NCBI GenBank assembly: GCA_021325375.1
Contig: JAJPHG010000020.1
Coordinates: forward strand, 62,001-126,000
Source of the DNA: Alphaproteobacteria bacterium
GTDB taxonomy: Bacteria > Pseudomonadota > Alphaproteobacteria > Micropepsales > Micropepsaceae
Direction: 5' to 3'
DNA length: 64,000 nt
Every line of letters begins with the position of its first letter. Position 1 is the first letter of the stretch. The notes under the pieces are model-generated. The model saw only the letters and a program-made list of their open reading frames with translations. It was not told the DNA's origin and did no database searches. The translations under genes and the position numbers were made by a program. Shown here piece after piece: positions 50,204 to 59,265 of this stretch.

Positions 50204-51544
50204 TCAACCTCGCTCGGTATCCCCCTCTTCCACCACGAGATTCCTTCCAAACCGTGACGCGAACCGCTCGGCTTCCTGTGGATCGGCTGTGAGCAACAGC
50301 TCGACGCCCGCCTCGCCGTCATGCCGTTCGCGCACTTGGCCGTGGCGATAGGCCCAGGCGAGACCCTCGCCGTCTTCGGGGCTAAGCCTCAGACGCAAAA
50401 GCATGTTGTCACGCGTCAAGGCCTGCTCGAACCGGGCGAGCAGGATGTCGATCCCTGTGCCCGTCAGCGCCGAGACCGCGATGGGGGAATCCGCCCTCCC
50501 CCTCCCCCGTGCCTGAAGTCCTGCGCGAACGTCGCTCTCCAATAGATCGATTTTGTTGAGGATTTCGATGAACGGCCGGTCGCGGTCCGGCTCGACGCCC
50601 AGATCGGAAAGGACCTTCAGCACGTCGGCCTTCTGCGCCTCGGTCTCGTCATGGGCGGCGTCGCGGACATGGGCGATGATGTCGGCCTCCAGCACCTCCT
50701 CCAGCGTCGCGCGGAAGGCCGCGACCAGCTCGACCGGAAGGTCGGCGATGAAACCCACCGTGTCGGAGAGGATCGCCTTCGCCCCACCCGGCAGCTTCAG
50801 CCCCCGCATGGTCGGGTCGAGGGTCGCGAAGAGCAGGTCCTTGGCCAGCACCTCGGACTCGGTCAGCCGGTTGAACAGGGTCGACTTGCCGGCATTGGTG
50901 TAGCCGACCAGCGCGATCACCGGGAACGGCACGCGCTTGCGGGCGCGGCGCTGCAGGCCGCGGGTGCGCTTCACGCCCTCCAGCTCGGCCTTGATCTTGA
51001 CGATGCGCTCGCCGATCAGGCGGCGGTCGGTCTCGATCTGCGTCTCGCCCGGGCCGCCGAGGAAGCCGAAGCCGCCGCGTTGCCGCTCAAGGTGGGTCCA
51101 CGACCGCACCAGCCGTGAGCGTTGGTAGCTCAGATGCGCCAGCTCGACCTGGAGCCGGCCCTCGCGCGTCTGCGCCCGCTCGCCGAAGATCTCCAGGATG
51201 AGCGCCGTGCGGTCGAGCACCTTGGTGTTCCAGGCCTTCTCGAGATTGCGCTGCTGGATCGGCGAGAGCTGGGCGTTGACGACGATGACCTCGGGCTCGA
51301 GCGCCAGCGCTTCCGCCTTGATCTCGTCGACCTTGCCGCTGCCGATCAACGTCGCGGGCACCGGACGGGCGAGCGGCGCGATGTGGCTGGCGATGACGCT
51401 GAGCCCGATCGCGACGGTCAGCCCGATGGCCTCTTCGAGACGCGCCTCAGCGTCGCGGTCGAGCGCGCCCTTGCGTCCCTTCGGCTCGACATGGAGCACG
51501 AAGGCGGTGCGCTTGCGCGTGTCGACGGGCTTGGAGGCGGTCAG
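50204..51544 (-). CDS. hflX: Ribosome-associated GTPase HflX
   Basis: The 446-residue GTPase has the N-terminal HflX domain ('[14 protein letters not shown]', '[17 protein letters not shown]', '[20 protein letters not shown]') and the G domain ('[15 protein letters not shown]' P-loop, 'LSDTVGFI', 'NKID'). HflX splits stalled ribosomes. Its N-terminal strand 'RTAFVLH' needs a start before 51506, yet no ATG, GTG or TTG lies between hfq's stop and that strand. A CTG at 51544 overlaps the hfq stop (CTGA); the only other option is a long overlap into hfq from 51676. I use the CTG. Coupled to hfq, as usual in alphaproteobacteria. Confidence 0.9.
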   Translation of the reverse strand: MTASKPVDTRKRTAFVLHVEPKGRKGALDRDAEARLEEAIGLTVAIGLSVIASHIAPLARPVPATLIGSGKVDEIKAEALALEPEVIVVNAQLSPIQQRNLEKAWNTKVLDRTALILEIFGERAQTREGRLQVELAHLSYQRSRLVRSWTHLERQRGGFGFLGGPGETQIETDRRLIGERIVKIKAELEGVKRTRGLQRRARKRVPFPVIALVGYTNAGKSTLFNRLTESEVLAKDLLFATLDPTMRGLKLPGGAKAILSDTVGFIADLPVELVAAFRATLEEVLEADIIAHVRDAAHDETEAQKADVLKVLSDLGVEPDRDRPFIEILNKIDLLESDVRAGLQARGRGRADSPIAVSALTGTGIDILLARFEQALTRDNMLLRLRLSPEDGEGLAWAYRHGQVRERHDGEAGVELLLTADPQEAERFASRFGRNLVVEEGDTERG

Positions 51545-51789
51545 GCGGTCTCGGCCACGGTCTCGGCGTCCATCAGCTGGATCGGTCCCAGCGGCATGAC
51601 GGTCGAGATCGCGTGCTTGTAGACGAGCTGGGCTTGCCCGTCCCTTCTGAGCAGCACGCAGAAATTGTTGAACCAAGTGATGTTCCCTTGAAGCTTGACG
51701 CCGTTCACCAGGAAGATCGTCACCGACGATTTCGACTTGCGGACGGCGTTGAGGAAAGTGTCCTGCAGATTTTGTTGTTTTTCGCTCAT
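51541..51789 (-). CDS. hfq: RNA chaperone Hfq
   Basis: The 82-residue Sm-like protein forms hexamers that pair small RNAs with mRNAs. Sm1 reads '[24 protein letters not shown]' in parts and Sm2 '[12 protein letters not shown]', including the YKHAIS core at which uridines bind. The C-terminal tail is short, as in most alphaproteobacterial Hfq proteins. The ATG at 51789 is used; the upstream frame to 51918 includes repeat sequence. It lies between the D-amino-acid transaminase (upstream, 209 bp) and hflX, the order found after ntrYX in this class. Confidence 0.96.
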   Translation of the reverse strand: MSEKQQNLQDTFLNAVRKSKSSVTIFLVNGVKLQGNITWFNNFCVLLRRDGQAQLVYKHAISTVMPLGPIQLMDAETVAETA

Positions 51790-51885
51790 GGGTTTGCCCA
51801 CTTCGGTTCTTGTGACTCCGCGCCCCGCGAAGCAGAAGCGAGCATAGGGTGATTTGCTGCGGTTGCGAAAGAGATTCCTGGACCG

Positions 51886-51989
51886 CATCGCCCTTCGAGG
51901 CCCGCCTTCGGCGGGCACCTCAGGGTGACGCTACCGTCTATGAAATCGTCATCCTGAGGTGCGAGCGGAGCGAGCCTCGAAGGATGACG
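51886..51989. repeat. Inverted pair of a short alphaproteobacterial repeat
   Basis: Two units face each other: 51886-51930 and 51947-51989. Read alike, both have CGTCA.CCTGAGGTGC at one side and CCTCGAAGG at the other. The first keeps a perfect seven-base inner stem (GCCCGCC-GAA-GGCGGGC) and the second a nine-base outer stem (CGTCATCCT/AGGATGACG). They sit 9 bp from the end of the D-amino-acid transaminase and upstream of hfq. No gene is seen in 51790-51998. Confidence 0.85.
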
Positions 51990-51998
51990 GCAGGGAAG

Positions 51999-52895
51999 CT
52001 ATGGCGCAGCCCTGTGCTCCGACAGCGTTAAATAGAGCTCAGCGATCCGCCGCGACAGCGGCCCCGGCTTGCCGTCGCCCACCGGCACGCCGTCGATGAC
52101 GGTGATCGGCGTCGCCGCGTTGGCGGCCGAGGACAGGAAGGCCTCGCGGGCCTCCTTGGCTTCCTGCGGCGTGAACGCGCGCTCGACAATCTGGAGTTGC
52201 GCCTCGGCGGCGGCTTCCATGATCACCCGGCGCGTGACGCCGGGAAGGATCGCGTTGGACAGCGCGCGGGTGACGACGCGGCCGTCCTTGTCGACGATCC
52301 AGGCATTGGTGGAAGCGCCCTCGGTCACGAAGCCGTCGCGGTCGACCAGCCACGCCTCGTAGGCGCCCGCGCGACGCGCCTGCGTCTTGGCGAGCGAATT
52401 GGCGAGGAGCTGCGTCGTCTTGATGTCGCAGCGTCCCCAGCGCAGGTCGGGCTGCGTGACGACGGCGACGCCGTCCGCCTGCTGCCTCTCCTTGCCCTCG
52501 AAATCGAACGGCCGCGCGGTGAGGATCAGGGTCGGCCGCGGCGGCGCGTCAGGGATGGGATGATCGCGCTTCACCGCGCCGCGCGAGACCTGCATGTAGA
52601 GCAGCCCGTCGCGGATGCGATTGCGCCGGATGAGCTCGCGCATCACGAGCTTGAGCGCCTCGCGCCCCATCGGCATCGCGATGGACAGCTCGCGCATGGA
52701 GCGCTCGAGCCTGTCGAGATGCGGCTCCTCGTCCCTCAAGCGCCCCTGCCGGACGGCGAACACCTCATAGATCGAATCCCCGAGCTGCAGCCCGCGGTCC
52801 TCGATATGCACGCCCGCCTGCGCATGCGGCACATAGCGCCCGTTGACATAGGCAAAGCGCCCCGAAGGCGCGCGCGCGTTCCAATGTTCGGCCAT
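51999..52895 (-). CDS. dat: D-amino-acid transaminase (class IV PLP aminotransferase)
   Basis: The 298-residue enzyme has the class IV features: 'EDRGLQLGDSIYEVFAVRQG' (residues about 30-50), the PLP lysine in 'CDIKTTQLLANSLAK', and 'EGASTNAWIVDKDGRVVT' with 'ILPGVTRRVIMEAA'. This is the D-alanine/branched-chain class; position between ntrX and hfq is conserved and the proteins there are called D-amino-acid transaminases. It makes D-Glu or D-Ala precursors. The ATG at 52895 gives 'MAEHWNARAP'; the frame extends to 52952 without a good start. Confidence 0.88.
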   Translation of the reverse strand: MAEHWNARAPSGRFAYVNGRYVPHAQAGVHIEDRGLQLGDSIYEVFAVRQGRLRDEEPHLDRLERSMRELSIAMPMGREALKLVMRELIRRNRIRDGLLYMQVSRGAVKRDHPIPDAPPRPTLILTARPFDFEGKERQQADGVAVVTQPDLRWGRCDIKTTQLLANSLAKTQARRAGAYEAWLVDRDGFVTEGASTNAWIVDKDGRVVTRALSNAILPGVTRRVIMEAAAEAQLQIVERAFTPQEAKEAREAFLSSAANAATPITVIDGVPVGDGKPGPLSRRIAELYLTLSEHRAAP

Positions 52896-53011
52896 GCGTC
52901 CATATAAAGGCCGCGCAAAAGCGTGTCCACGCGGCCCGCTGCAATCTCCCATAGATTGCCGTTTTGAATACTAAGGATTAGGTTGAACCGTCGTTTTCGA
53001 GGAGCACCGCC

Positions 53012-54079
53012 ATGACGCGTGGAACGCAATTGCGCACCGGCGCGGCCGCGCTGTGCCTGATCCTCGCACTGGCGCAACCGGCCGGCGCCAAGCCCGTCAT
53101 CGTCACCTTCGACGTGCCGGATGCCAAGGGCGGCATCGGCACGTTCCCGCTGGGCTTGAGCGAGAACGGCGGCGTCGCGGGCTATTTCTTCCGCAACCAG
53201 AATTCGCATGGCTTCGTGCGCGCCCCCGATGGGACCATCACGACCTTCGACGTCGCGAGGAAGACCCAGACGTTTCCCTACGGGATCAACAGCGCGGGCG
53301 CGGTCACGGGATACTACGACGCCGACAATGACGGGATCATCCACGGCTTCGTGCGCGCGCCCGACGGGACGATCGCGACCTTCGACGCGCCGGGCGCGGC
53401 CGGCGGCTTCGGCACCGAGCCGATCCTGATCGACGACCGCGGCACCGTCGCCGGATATTTCTCGGACAGCCAAGAGGCGCTGCACGGCTTCGTGCGCACG
53501 TCCGACGGAACCATCACGACCTTCGACGCGCCCGGCGCCGGCACGTCAAACCACCAGGGAACCTTCCCCAGCAATCTGAGCCCCAAGGACGCCGTGACCG
53601 GTTACATGACCGACGCGGACAACGAGCAGCACGGCTTCCTGCGCGACAAGCACGGGCGCTTCACGATGTTCGATATCGCAGATTCGACCTCGACGCTGCC
53701 GCAATGCATCAACGTGAAGAAGACCGTATGCGGGACTTACGCGGATCAGCACTTCGCCGACCACGCCTTCATCCGCACGCCCGACGGCGGCGTGACCACC
53801 TTCGACGCACCGGGCGCGGGCAGCGGCATCGGCGAGGGCACGGTCGCCTACAGCCTCAACCGTTCCGGCGCCATCGGCGGCTACATCATCGACGACAACG
53901 CGGTCTATCACGGCTTCGTGCGCACGCCGGGCGGCAGGATCACCATGATCGACATCCCAGGCGCGGGCAGCGCGTCGACCCAGGGGACGTTCATCCAGGC
54001 GATCAACGACGCCGGCGAAGCGATGGGCGCCTACATCGACGGCGACTACGTCCTGCACGGCTTCGTGCGGACGAAATAG
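53012..54079 (+). CDS. Exported HAF-repeat protein
   Basis: The 355-residue protein has a signal peptide ('LCLILALAQPAGA') and seven repeats of the extracellular HAF family: 'HGFVR.PDGTITTFD.PGAG' followed by a turn and 'G.I.GY...' (for example 'SHGFVRAPDGTITTFD', 'LHGFVRTSDGTITTFD', 'YHGFVRTPGGRITMID'). Seven blades would suit one beta-propeller. Function is unknown. The ATG at 53012 has GAGGAG upstream. It faces the D-amino-acid transaminase, 116 bp away. Confidence 0.85.
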   Translation: MTRGTQLRTGAAALCLILALAQPAGAKPVIVTFDVPDAKGGIGTFPLGLSENGGVAGYFFRNQNSHGFVRAPDGTITTFDVARKTQTFPYGINSAGAVTGYYDADNDGIIHGFVRAPDGTIATFDAPGAAGGFGTEPILIDDRGTVAGYFSDSQEALHGFVRTSDGTITTFDAPGAGTSNHQGTFPSNLSPKDAVTGYMTDADNEQHGFLRDKHGRFTMFDIADSTSTLPQCINVKKTVCGTYADQHFADHAFIRTPDGGVTTFDAPGAGSGIGEGTVAYSLNRSGAIGGYIIDDNAVYHGFVRTPGGRITMIDIPGAGSASTQGTFIQAINDAGEAMGAYIDGDYVLHGFVRTK

Positions 54080-54178
54080 CGCGGTACTCGGTTAGTCTCG
54101 CCGCCGCGCTGATCGTGGCGGGCAGGTTGGTCGCGACACTGTGGGACCAGGGGGCACCTGGGCTCCCCTGGCCTCCAT

Positions 54179-54349
54179 TGTTATGGCCCGCGGATGCGGG
54201 CCACCCAGCTGGGTTCTGCAGGATCAGAGAAGGTTCACGCGGAGACGCGGAGAAGAAAAATAACCTCCACGTTCTCCGCGACTCCGCGCGCAACTATTCG
54301 AAGAGCGCGGCTGTATCATCTGGGTGGCCCGCATCCGCGGGCCATGACA
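54179..54349. repeat. Palindromic repeat element with 30-bp terminal inverted repeats, copy 2
   Basis: The ends (54179-54208 and 54320-54349, inverted) match in 29 of 30 positions and match copy 1 at 49309-49439. The first 40 bp of both elements are nearly identical to CTGGGTTCTGCA inside the core, after which the cores differ. This core contains a further inverted repeat, CGCGGAGACGCGGAGAA with TTCTCCGCGACTCCGCG (16 of 17). Apart from this element I see nothing in 54080-54416. Confidence 0.88.
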
Positions 54350-54416
54350 CCGAAAGAACAATTCCGACGGCGCATTCATCCGCATGTCCAATGCGCAGGC
54401 AAATGTGAGCACTGTT

Positions 54417-54854
54417 CTAATTTGATTTCAACAAATCCCAATTTCCTTCAAATGGCAAAAGGGACCGAAGGAGCATAAACGCACTCGGCTTTTCGCCCCA
54501 GGTTGGAGGAACTGACACTTGTGACGCCACGTCTCGATTTCTAGCGACGAAATATCGGACTGGATTCTTGCACTCCTCGCTTCCAAGCAAAACATAGATC
54601 GTCACTTGCTCCAGGAGATCTCCCTCAAAGCTTCCTTTCGCAACGTACCAAGGTTGCGCGCGAACAGTTTTGACTTGGACCTTGCGAAGAACACTATCGC
54701 TAGATTGCCCGACTAGAAGATCGTATCCCTTGGTATTTCGATCCGCCAATTGGGCGTCATAGCCGCGGCGTAGCAGTTCGGCCATCGCAAAATATTCGCC
54801 AGCATTTCCCGTGGGGATGCCCGAGCGTCTTTTTTTCTTCGCGCCGTCCGACAT
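54417..54854 (-). CDS. PD-(D/E)XK-like endonuclease-fold hypothetical protein
   Basis: The 145-residue protein begins 'IPTGNAGEYFAMAELLRRGYDA', then 'NTKGYDLLVGQ' and 'RKVQVKTVRA', which is the G-x-A-E...D...QVKT arrangement of the PD-(D/E)XK nuclease fold seen in many small stand-alone proteins. The D and the QxK pair would be the catalytic core. Base composition is clearly lower in GC than ntrX beside it, suggesting transfer. The ATG at 54854 is used; a GTG at 54860 is also open. No modification or helicase partner is near, so it does not look like a restriction system. Confidence 0.6.
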   Translation of the reverse strand: MSDGAKKKRRSGIPTGNAGEYFAMAELLRRGYDAQLADRNTKGYDLLVGQSSDSVLRKVQVKTVRAQPWYVAKGSFEGDLLEQVTIYVLLGSEECKNPVRYFVARNRDVASQVSVPPTWGEKPSAFMLLRSLLPFEGNWDLLKSN

Positions 54855-54923
54855 GCTCACAATCTACTATCGGTCGAGCGTCATGGCCGTTGCTCGAGCA
54901 ATCCCAACCAAAATTTGTGGCAG

Positions 54924-56339
54924 CTACGCATTAAACTGCTGCTCTCTCCCGTTCCCACCGACGCCCAGGCTCTTCAACTTGCGATGCAGCGCGCTGCGTT
55001 CCATGCCGATGAAGGCGGCCGTCCTGGAGATGTTGCCGCCGAAGCGGTTGATCTGGGCGACGAGGTAGTCGCGCTCGAAGATCTCGCGCGCCTCGCGCAG
55101 GGGCATCGAGATCACCATCTCGCCGCGGCCCTGGCCGCCCCACGGCGCGCTGGCGCCGAGATCGGCGGGCAACAGATCCGCGCTGATCGCCTGGGCTGCG
55201 TCGTCGGTGGCCAGGATCAGCAGGCGCTCGACGATGTTGCGAAGCTGGCGCACGTTGCCGGGCCAGCCATGAGCCTGGAGCACCGCCATCGCGTCGTCGC
55301 CGATCTGGCGCATCGCAAGGCCCGACGTCGCCGACAGGCGCTTCATGAAATGCGCCACCAGCGGCGGGATATCGTCGCGGCGCTCGGCCAGCGACGGCAC
55401 GCGCACCGGCACGACGTTGAGGCGGTGATAGAGGTCCTCGCGGAACTTGCCCTCGCCGATCTCCATGCGCAGATCGGCGGTGGTCGAGCTGATCACGCGT
55501 GCGTCGACCTGCACGCGTTGCGTGCCGCCGATGCGGGTGAAGGTCTGGTCGACGAGCACGCGCAGGATCTTGCCCTGCGTCTCGAGCGGCATGTCCGCCA
55601 CCTCGTCGAGATAGAGCGTGCCGTTATGCGCAAGCTCGAACAGGCCGATCTTGCGCGGCCCCTCGCCGCCCTCGACTCCGAACAGCTCCATCTCCAGCCG
55701 CGCGGGCTCCATCGTCGCACAATTGACGGCGACGAAGGCGTTACCGGCGCGGCGCGAGCGCGCATGGATGAGACGCGCCGCGACTTCCTTGCCGGCGCCC
55801 GCCGGTCCGGTTATGAGCACGCGGCTTCCGGTCGGCGCGATCTTCTCGACGAGCTGGCGCAGTTGCGAGATCGCGGAAGATTGGCCGACGAGCTCTGTGT
55901 CGTCGCCGGCCTTGAGCCGCAGCTCGGCCACCTCGCGCTTCAGCCGCGCGGCCTCGAGCGCGCGCGTCGCGACGTGGATCAGGCGGTCGGCCTTGAACGG
56001 CTTCTCGACGAAATCGTAGGCGCCTTTCTTGATCGAGGAGACCGCGGTCTCGATCGTGCCGTGGCCGGAGATCATCACGACCGGAAGATCGGGCTGCTCG
56101 CGCTTCAACTGGTCGAGCACCTGGATGCCGTCGAGGCGCGAGCCCTGCAGCCAGATGTCGAGGATGACGAGATGCGGCCGGCGCGCGCGCACGGCGCCGA
56201 GCGCGCCGTCGCCGTCGCCCGCGACGCGGGTCTCGTAGCCCTCGTCCTTGAGGATGCCCGCGATCAGGTCGCGGATGTCCTCCTCGTCGTCGACGATCAA
56301 TATCTCAGACGCCGTGAGCGGCAAGCCTGCTTTGCTCAT
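54924..56339 (-). CDS. ntrX: NtrX-type response regulator (AAA+ / Fis DNA-binding)
   Basis: The 471-residue regulator has a receiver domain with Asp61 in 'VILDIWLQG', an AAA+ domain with Walker A 'GPAGAGKE' at 178-185 and the C-terminal Fis helix-turn-helix ('ISRTAAFIGMERSALHRKLKSL'). The sigma-54 contact loop is absent: after 'MELFG' comes 'VEGGEGPRKIGLFE', several residues shorter than a GAFTGA-bearing loop. It therefore probably acts without opening sigma-54 promoters. It overlaps the ntrY end by 35 bp. It is the response partner of ntrY, governing nitrogen, redox and envelope genes. Confidence 0.93.
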   Translation of the reverse strand: MSKAGLPLTASEILIVDDEEDIRDLIAGILKDEGYETRVAGDGDGALGAVRARRPHLVILDIWLQGSRLDGIQVLDQLKREQPDLPVVMISGHGTIETAVSSIKKGAYDFVEKPFKADRLIHVATRALEAARLKREVAELRLKAGDDTELVGQSSAISQLRQLVEKIAPTGSRVLITGPAGAGKEVAARLIHARSRRAGNAFVAVNCATMEPARLEMELFGVEGGEGPRKIGLFELAHNGTLYLDEVADMPLETQGKILRVLVDQTFTRIGGTQRVQVDARVISSTTADLRMEIGEGKFREDLYHRLNVVPVRVPSLAERRDDIPPLVAHFMKRLSATSGLAMRQIGDDAMAVLQAHGWPGNVRQLRNIVERLLILATDDAAQAISADLLPADLGASAPWGGQGRGEMVISMPLREAREIFERDYLVAQINRFGGNISRTAAFIGMERSALHRKLKSLGVGGNGREQQFNA

Positions 56340-58575
56340 CCCCGATACCCTTGTCTTTCGGCGGCTTCTGGCGCAGCGGGAAGGTGAGCGTCACCTCCGC
56401 GCCTTGCCGTCCGTCGGCCCTGTCCTGCAACGCGATTCCGCCGCCGTGGTCTTCCATGATCTTGCGCACGATGGCGAGGCCGAGCCCCGTTCCCTTCGCG
56501 CGCGTGGTGACATAGGGCTCGGTCAGCCGGTGGCGGTGTTCCGGCGGAAGCCCTATGCCGTTGTCGCGGACGCGGTAGACGAGTTTCTCGTCCGCCGTTT
56601 CGGCCGAGACCGTGATGGTGCCCGGCGCGTCGTCGCCCTTCTCGATGCGCGAGGCGATGCCCTCGCCCGCGTTCTTGATGACGTTGGTCAGCGCCTGCGC
56701 CACCAGCCGTCCGTCGCCCTCGAACCACACCGGCTCCTTGGGCGCGGCGGTCTCGTAGGTGATCTGCGGATTGGCGACGCGCTGCAGGAACACGGCCTGC
56801 TGCAGAAGCTCCTGCGCGTTCTCGCGGCGCATCACCGGCGTGGGCATGCGCGCGAAGGAGGAGAACTCATCGACCATGCGCCCGATGTCGCCGACCTGGC
56901 GGATGATCGTGTCGGTGCATTGAGTGAAGACTTCCGGATCGGTGGTGACCTCGGCGGCGTATTTGCGTTTCAGCCGCTCGGCGGAGAGCTGGATCGGCGT
57001 CAGCGGGTTCTTGATCTCGTGCGCGATGCGGCGCGCGACGTCGGCCCAGGCGGCGGTGCGCTGGGCGGAGACCAGATCGGTGATGTCGTCGAAGGTCACG
57101 ACATAGCCGCTGGCATGCGGCCCGCGCTCGCTCGCCGACTGCACGCTCAAGGAGCGCTGCTTGTTGCCGCGCGTCACCGCCACCTCGCCGCTCGCCCGGC
57201 CCGCGGGCTCGGAGATCGTGCGGCGGATGAGGCTCGCGAACTCCGGCAACGCTTCGGAATAGGAATGGCCTTCCAGCTCCTCCGGCGCCGCGTTGAGCAG
57301 GCGCGCGGCCGCGCGGTTGACGATGGTGATGAGCCCGTCGCTGTCGAGCCCGATGACGCCGGCGCTGACGCCCGCGAGCACCGTCTCGGTGAAGCGGCGG
57401 CGCTCGTCGATCTGCAGGTTGGCGTCGATGAGCGCGCTCCTCTGCGCGCCGAGCTGCGAGATCATCCGGTTGAAGACGCGCCCCAGCGTCCCGATCTCGT
57501 CGTCGTCGCGCGCGACCACGACCTGCGCCTTCAGATCGCCTTCCGAGACGCGCTCGGCGGCACGGATCAGGTTCGAGATCGGATCGACGAGGCGGTTGGC
57601 GAGCCACAATCCCATCCAGATCGCCGTCATCAGGATGACGAGCGAGACGACGGCGTAGAGCACCACGAAATTGATCTGCACGTCGCGGCGGTTGTGCTCC
57701 AGCAACTGGTACTCGCTGACCGCGACCCTGGTGCGGATGTAATAGGAGAACACCTTGGGATCGACCGCGCGCACGACCAGCAGATAGATGTCGTGGAGCG
57801 CGGGCAGTTGGATGAGCGCGTGCACCAACCCGTGCTCGGGATCCTCGTCGACGACGATCTTGCCGGCCTTGGCGTCCGCGATGTCGGCCGCGCTCGGCTT
57901 GAGCCCGGCGGTGTATTTGAGCCTGGTGGTGCTTGCCTGCTCGTTGCCGTGGCTGTCGACCATGAACGAGGCCACCAGACCGCGGTCGTTGGTCATGATC
58001 TCGAGCTTCTCCATCATCAAGGCGACCTTGATGCGGTTCTGGTCGTCGCGCAGCGTGCGGTCCTGCTGGATGCCGTCGACGATCTCGCCCGCGTCGATGA
58101 CGATGTCGTGGCTCGTCTGCAGCGCGTATTGCCGCGCGACGCCGACGGCGTTGTCGAGCGCCGACTTCACCCGCGACGAGAACCACGACTCCATGCCCAG
58201 GTTCAGCGTCACCGCGGCGAAGATCGCGACCAGGATCGCGGGCACCACCGCGATGGTGCTGAACATGGTGACGAGGCGCACATGCAGCTTGGCGCCCGCG
58301 CGCCCCGAGCGCCGCTCGATCCACAGCCGCGCCAGCCGCCAGGCGATCAGCCCGCCCAGCGTCAGCCCGAGCGCCAGGTTGACGATCAGGAGCGCGATCA
58401 GGCTGCCCTGGGAGAGGTTGTAGGACCCCGTCTTGGTCAGCGCCGCATAGGTCACGACCCCGGACAGGAGCGACAGCAGCCCCACCCCGAACGCCAGCCA
58501 GGACGGGCGCGAGATCGCACGGACGATGCCGAACCACCCGCCCGAAGGCGTCGAACTGGTGCTTACCGAAGCCAT
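56305..58575 (-). CDS. ntrY: NtrY-type membrane sensor histidine kinase
   Basis: The 756-residue kinase has N-terminal membrane helices (about 23-90, then 110-130 and a later one near 307), a periplasmic sensor region, a HAMP domain ('LANRLVDPISNLIRAAERVSEG'), a PAS domain ('VLAGVSAGVIGLDSDGLIT'), the HisKA box '[15 protein letters not shown]' and an HATPase domain with 'NVIKNAGEG' and 'DNGIGLP' and 'GTGLGLAIV'. It phosphorylates NtrX. Start ATG at 58575 with GCTGGGA upstream. Length and order are typical for alphaproteobacteria. The usual ntrC upstream neighbour is displaced by 1.6 kb of unrelated genes. Confidence 0.94.
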   Translation of the reverse strand: MASVSTSSTPSGGWFGIVRAISRPSWLAFGVGLLSLLSGVVTYAALTKTGSYNLSQGSLIALLIVNLALGLTLGGLIAWRLARLWIERRSGRAGAKLHVRLVTMFSTIAVVPAILVAIFAAVTLNLGMESWFSSRVKSALDNAVGVARQYALQTSHDIVIDAGEIVDGIQQDRTLRDDQNRIKVALMMEKLEIMTNDRGLVASFMVDSHGNEQASTTRLKYTAGLKPSAADIADAKAGKIVVDEDPEHGLVHALIQLPALHDIYLLVVRAVDPKVFSYYIRTRVAVSEYQLLEHNRRDVQINFVVLYAVVSLVILMTAIWMGLWLANRLVDPISNLIRAAERVSEGDLKAQVVVARDDDEIGTLGRVFNRMISQLGAQRSALIDANLQIDERRRFTETVLAGVSAGVIGLDSDGLITIVNRAAARLLNAAPEELEGHSYSEALPEFASLIRRTISEPAGRASGEVAVTRGNKQRSLSVQSASERGPHASGYVVTFDDITDLVSAQRTAAWADVARRIAHEIKNPLTPIQLSAERLKRKYAAEVTTDPEVFTQCTDTIIRQVGDIGRMVDEFSSFARMPTPVMRRENAQELLQQAVFLQRVANPQITYETAAPKEPVWFEGDGRLVAQALTNVIKNAGEGIASRIEKGDDAPGTITVSAETADEKLVYRVRDNGIGLPPEHRHRLTEPYVTTRAKGTGLGLAIVRKIMEDHGGGIALQDRADGRQGAEVTLTFPLRQKPPKDKGIGDEQSRLAAHGV

Positions 58576-58746
58576 TCCCAGCTTTCTGCGCTTGGTCGGG
58601 AGCGCTAAACGCTTGAGCCCCCTTGGAATCCGGGCGCCAGTGTAGCCAGGACACAGACTGTTGCAAGTTTGCTGCGGTGCGAAACTGCAACAGGGTTAAA
58701 GGTCACATCTTCGGCTTAGAGTGGATTTGAATCGATAGGGACGCCC

Positions 58747-59265
58747 ATGTCCGAGGAAGGCGAAGGCATCGACTGGCTGGCCGGGACCTATTGGTACGTG
58801 CCGCCGGAGAACCTCCTGGCGCTGCGGGCGCTCAACACGGCCGAGCCCGTCATCGAGGCGCTGAAGGACCAGACGGTCTGGCACTTCACCGACGCGCAGA
58901 ACGGCTATCTCGCCGGCATCAGCGCGACCAATATCGGCAAGGGCTGGGCATACAACCTGATGGTCGGCTCGGTCGCGCCGGACGGCGCGGTGAAGATCAG
59001 CTTCTCGCCGCTGGGTGCCGCGAGCCCCGACTATTCCGGCACGGCGACGATGACCATCGGCGACGGCTCGCTGTTCGTCGACGGCGACGACGTAGCGTTC
59101 CTGATGCAGATGACGTCGGGCAGCGCCCAGTCCAGCGTGACGCATTGGGCCTACATGCTGCCCGTCACACCCGACGATCCCGAATGGACGTCGCTGCCCG
59201 GTTATCCGGAGACGGGGATCCCGGAGCTGACGGGATTGAACACCGAGATCCGCGTCGTGCCTTAA
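58747..59265 (+). CDS. Hypothetical protein between ntrY and ntrC
   Basis: I do not recognise this 172-residue protein. It is acidic and has no signal peptide or membrane segment; it starts 'MSEEGEGIDWLAGTYWYVP' and is probably beta-rich ('ATMTIGDGSLFVDGDDVAFLMQM'). The aromatic 'GTYWYVP' and 'TVWHFTDAQNGYLAG' segments suggest a small beta-barrel, but that is a guess. The ATG at 58747 follows AGGGA. It is divergent from ntrY and its stop overlaps the convergent small secreted gene by four bases. Confidence 0.55.
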   Translation: MSEEGEGIDWLAGTYWYVPPENLLALRALNTAEPVIEALKDQTVWHFTDAQNGYLAGISATNIGKGWAYNLMVGSVAPDGAVKISFSPLGAASPDYSGTATMTIGDGSLFVDGDDVAFLMQMTSGSAQSSVTHWAYMLPVTPDDPEWTSLPGYPETGIPELTGLNTEIRVVP

